A stretch of 64,000 nucleotides of DNA from an uncultured Pelagibacteraceae bacterium (lineage in GTDB: Bacteria > Pseudomonadota > Alphaproteobacteria > Pelagibacterales > Pelagibacteraceae). The notes under the pieces were generated by a model. The model saw only the letters and a program-made list of their open reading frames with translations, was not told the origin of the DNA and did no database searches. Numbering within the stretch: position 1 is the first letter of the stretch; every line of letters starts with the position of its first letter. The stretch is from the NCBI GenBank assembly GCA_902612345.1, contig CACMDE010000003.1, forward strand, positions 36,001 through 100,000. The letters are read 5' to 3'. Positions 61,339 to 64,000 of the stretch are shown here, in pieces. A program made the translations under genes and the position numbers.

Positions 61339-62648
61339 TTAGTTTCATTAATTAATTCTGCCTTTAAAACATCAATTTTAATTTTTGCCAATTCAAACTG
61401 TTCTCTCTCATTTCCTTTCAGTTTCTTTCCTGAAGGAAGTTTAAGAGTTTGTGAATTTACTTTTTTTCCATTTTGTATTACTTCGTAATGTAAATGAGGA
61501 CCAGTAGACATTCCAGTTGAACCCACGAAGCCAATTACTTGAGCTTGCTTAACTCTCACACCTTTTTTAATTCCTCTGGCAAATTTTGACATATGAGCAT
61601 ATACAGTTGTATATGTACTATTGTGTCTAATTTTAACACAATTTCCTCCACCCCCACACCATCCAACTTTAATGATAGTACCAGAGCCTGAGGCCATAAT
61701 TGGGGTACCCATAGGCGCAGCAAAATCTGTACCAGCATGCAATTTAGTATAACCAAGTATTGGATGTTTTCTATTTCCAAATGGCGAAGAAAGTCTCGCG
61801 CCATTAATAGGTGTTTTCATTAATGTTTTTTTTATGCTTTGACCGTTTGATTCAAAATGATCGTTTATTTTGTTATCTTTTGAATTAAAAAAATATAACT
61901 CCAAAGATTTGCCTTGTAATATTAAATTTGCATATAAAATATTTCCGAAATCTACTGTTTTATTTTCATCATTTTTATATTCCTCGTAAACTATTTGAAA
62001 ACTATCATTTTTTTTAATATCTCTTTGAAAATCAACCTGGAAACCATAAATTTGTGCAAATTGAACAATAATGGAGGGATTGATTTGTTTTTCTATTGCA
62101 GATTTATATAAGCTATTTCTAATTATATTTTCTTTATAAACTTTACCTAAAGTTAATTTTTTAGTTATCTCGGCATAATCAAATGTATTCTGATTATTAT
62201 AAGTTAATACAAAATCCTTCTTTTTAGTAATTGGAATAGTTATTTGGGAAATTTTTCTATTACCTAAATTATCTAGTTGAAAAATGATTTTTTGATTTTC
62301 AATAAGTTTTAACTTTAATTTTTTTGAAGATATGAATTGAAGAATTTTTTTCTTTTCTTTTTCATTAATATTAATATTGCTAAATATTTTTTCTAGAGAC
62401 TCTCCGGGCTGAACAATATATTCTATTTTTTCAAATCTAGGATTTAATCCTTCAGAAATATAGGATAAAGTCTTATGGAGATAGATATTTTGGTAAATAT
62501 TTTCTAGACTTTTCATTTGTTTAGATCTGAAATTCTCATAGTTGTTGACTGTAATTATTACAAAAATAGTTAGCAAAAGAGTTAAAACATAAGATCTATA
62601 CTCTTTAAAAAATTTGGGAAATTCGTTTTTAAAATAATAAATTTTCAC
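61335..62648 (-). CDS. M23-family peptidoglycan endopeptidase
   Basis: A 437-residue membrane-anchored protein. An N-terminal hydrophobic helix (about 18-37) is followed by a long periplasmic linker including a LysM/OapA-like region (YIVQPGESLEKIF) and a C-terminal LytM/M23 domain (about 290-400). Zinc ligands lie in KLHAGTDF and HLHYEV. It likely cuts cross-links during cell growth or division. It is divergent from the rRNA operon; the gap 62649-62912 holds no gene. Confidence 0.92.
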   Translation of the reverse strand: MKIYYFKNEFPKFFKEYRSYVLTLLLTIFVIITVNNYENFRSKQMKSLENIYQNIYLHKTLSYISEGLNPRFEKIEYIVQPGESLEKIFSNININEKEKKKILQFISSKKLKLKLIENQKIIFQLDNLGNRKISQITIPITKKKDFVLTYNNQNTFDYAEITKKLTLGKVYKENIIRNSLYKSAIEKQINPSIIVQFAQIYGFQVDFQRDIKKNDSFQIVYEEYKNDENKTVDFGNILYANLILQGKSLELYFFNSKDNKINDHFESNGQSIKKTLMKTPINGARLSSPFGNRKHPILGYTKLHAGTDFAAPMGTPIMASGSGTIIKVGWCGGGGNCVKIRHNSTYTTVYAHMSKFARGIKKGVRVKQAQVIGFVGSTGMSTGPHLHYEVIQNGKKVNSQTLKLPSGKKLKGNEREQFELAKIKIDVLKAELINETN

Positions 62649-62703
62649 TGAAAAAACCTTATATATAGGGGGTTTTTTAACATATTTTTTTATATCTAAT
62701 AGC

Positions 62704-62731
62704 TTGATTTATATAATTTTTAGCATATAAG
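62704..62731 (+). promoter_or_regulatory. Candidate rRNA operon promoter
   Basis: TTGATT (62704-62709) and TATAAG (62726-62731) are spaced 16 bp, with predicted start near 62738 at GCGACGG. The transcript would have a 175-nt leader before 16S. AT-richness makes this tentative. Confidence 0.35.
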
Positions 62732-62761
62732 CGACGGACTTTCTAAAAAAAAGTTATATTT

Positions 62762-62781
62762 ATCAGGCTTTTTAGCCTGAT
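62762..62781. repeat. Perfect hairpin in the rRNA upstream region
   Basis: ATCAGGCT-TTTT-AGCCTGAT is a perfect 8-bp inverted repeat with a 4-nt loop. It lies in the 264-bp gap between the M23 peptidase start and 16S. It could be part of leader antitermination or processing structure; a terminator is less likely because no gene ends nearby. Confidence 0.5.
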
Positions 62782-62812
62782 TAGCTATTTTATTTGTAAA
62801 AATTTAAGAAGA

Positions 62813-62859
62813 GAAGTGTGGACGGTTAAGGTTACCAAAATTTGTCGTACACACTTCAA
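62813..62859 (+). repeat. 16S leader stem (GAAGTGTG/CACACTTC)
   Basis: GAAGTGTGGAC pairs with GTACACACTTC with one mismatch, enclosing a 25-nt loop. A second hairpin follows at about 62863-62890 (CATATAAAT/ATTTATATG). Such stems flank 16S in precursor rRNA and are RNase III or antitermination targets in other bacteria. Confidence 0.45.
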
Positions 62860-62912
62860 TCACATATAAATTTATTCTTAGATTTATATGGAAGCTAGTG
62901 TGCGCCGTTTTT

Positions 62913-64000
<1,088 letters not shown>

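Overview
This is a chromosomal window from a SAR11 (Pelagibacterales) alphaproteobacterium or a very close relative. The 5' part of a 16S rRNA gene at the right end contains, base for base, the complements of two SAR11 16S signatures that I recall as oligonucleotide probes (near 63050-63071 and 63322-63343). DNA is very AT-rich, genes are packed with 1-25 bp overlaps, and gene order follows alphaproteobacterial blocks: rpmH-rnpA-yidD-yidC-argB-HAD-dapD-dapE, murA-DUF2948-hisD-infA, aroA-cmk-rpsA-ihfB, trpF-trpB-trpA-accD-folC, rnd-kdsD-lptC-lptB, cycM/kdsB/pheA, ffs-dnaX-ybaB-recR, ubiG/lysC and prfA-prmC-DUF4167. I see no insertion sequence, prophage, CRISPR array or long repeat. This is streamlined core genome.

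Layout. 1-3063: cobS (cut by the window edge), a J-domain protein, bolA, aroB and aroK. 3119-7245: a small membrane protein, a large exported protein, def, fmt and truA. 7235-14542 (minus): a SET-domain protein, an HDAC-like amidohydrolase, dapE, dapD, a nucleotidase, argB, yidC, yidD, rnpA and rpmH. 14625-23297 (plus): a VTT membrane protein, tRNA-Thr (minus), small basic proteins, dcd, murA, DUF2948, hisD, infA, tRNA-Phe, a cold-shock gene, tRNA-His, hisS, hisZ and hisG. 23352-27065: rmuC, an MGME1-like nuclease, an exonuclease I and thioredoxin. 27062-39504 (minus): folC, accD, trpA, trpB, trpF, pyrF, ihfB, rpsA, cmk, aroA, lptB, lptC, kdsD and an RNase D. 39518-51569: an NDUFA9-like protein, gcrA, argD, argF, cytochrome c, kdsB, pheA, SRP RNA, dnaX, ybaB, recR, glcB and accA. 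51570-62648: secA, argJ, DUF1178, ubiG, lysC, ispG, prfA, prmC, DUF4167 and an M23 peptidase. 62913 to the end: 16S rRNA.

Together the genes cover the shikimate/aromatic, Trp, His, Arg and Lys pathways, LPS (Kdo) supply and transport, fatty-acid initiation, translation start and stop, protein export and DNA maintenance.

The most interesting signals are inside ordinary-looking genes. The tryptophan synthase pair has changed many near-invariant active-site and inter-subunit residues on both partners. The cytidylate kinase P-loop has lost its lysine. tRNA-His and tRNA-Phe carry substitutions at nearly universal tertiary positions. AccA has a C-terminal membrane segment. An MGME1-like nuclease sits between rmuC and an exonuclease I gene. 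No single stretch looks like a new multi-gene system.
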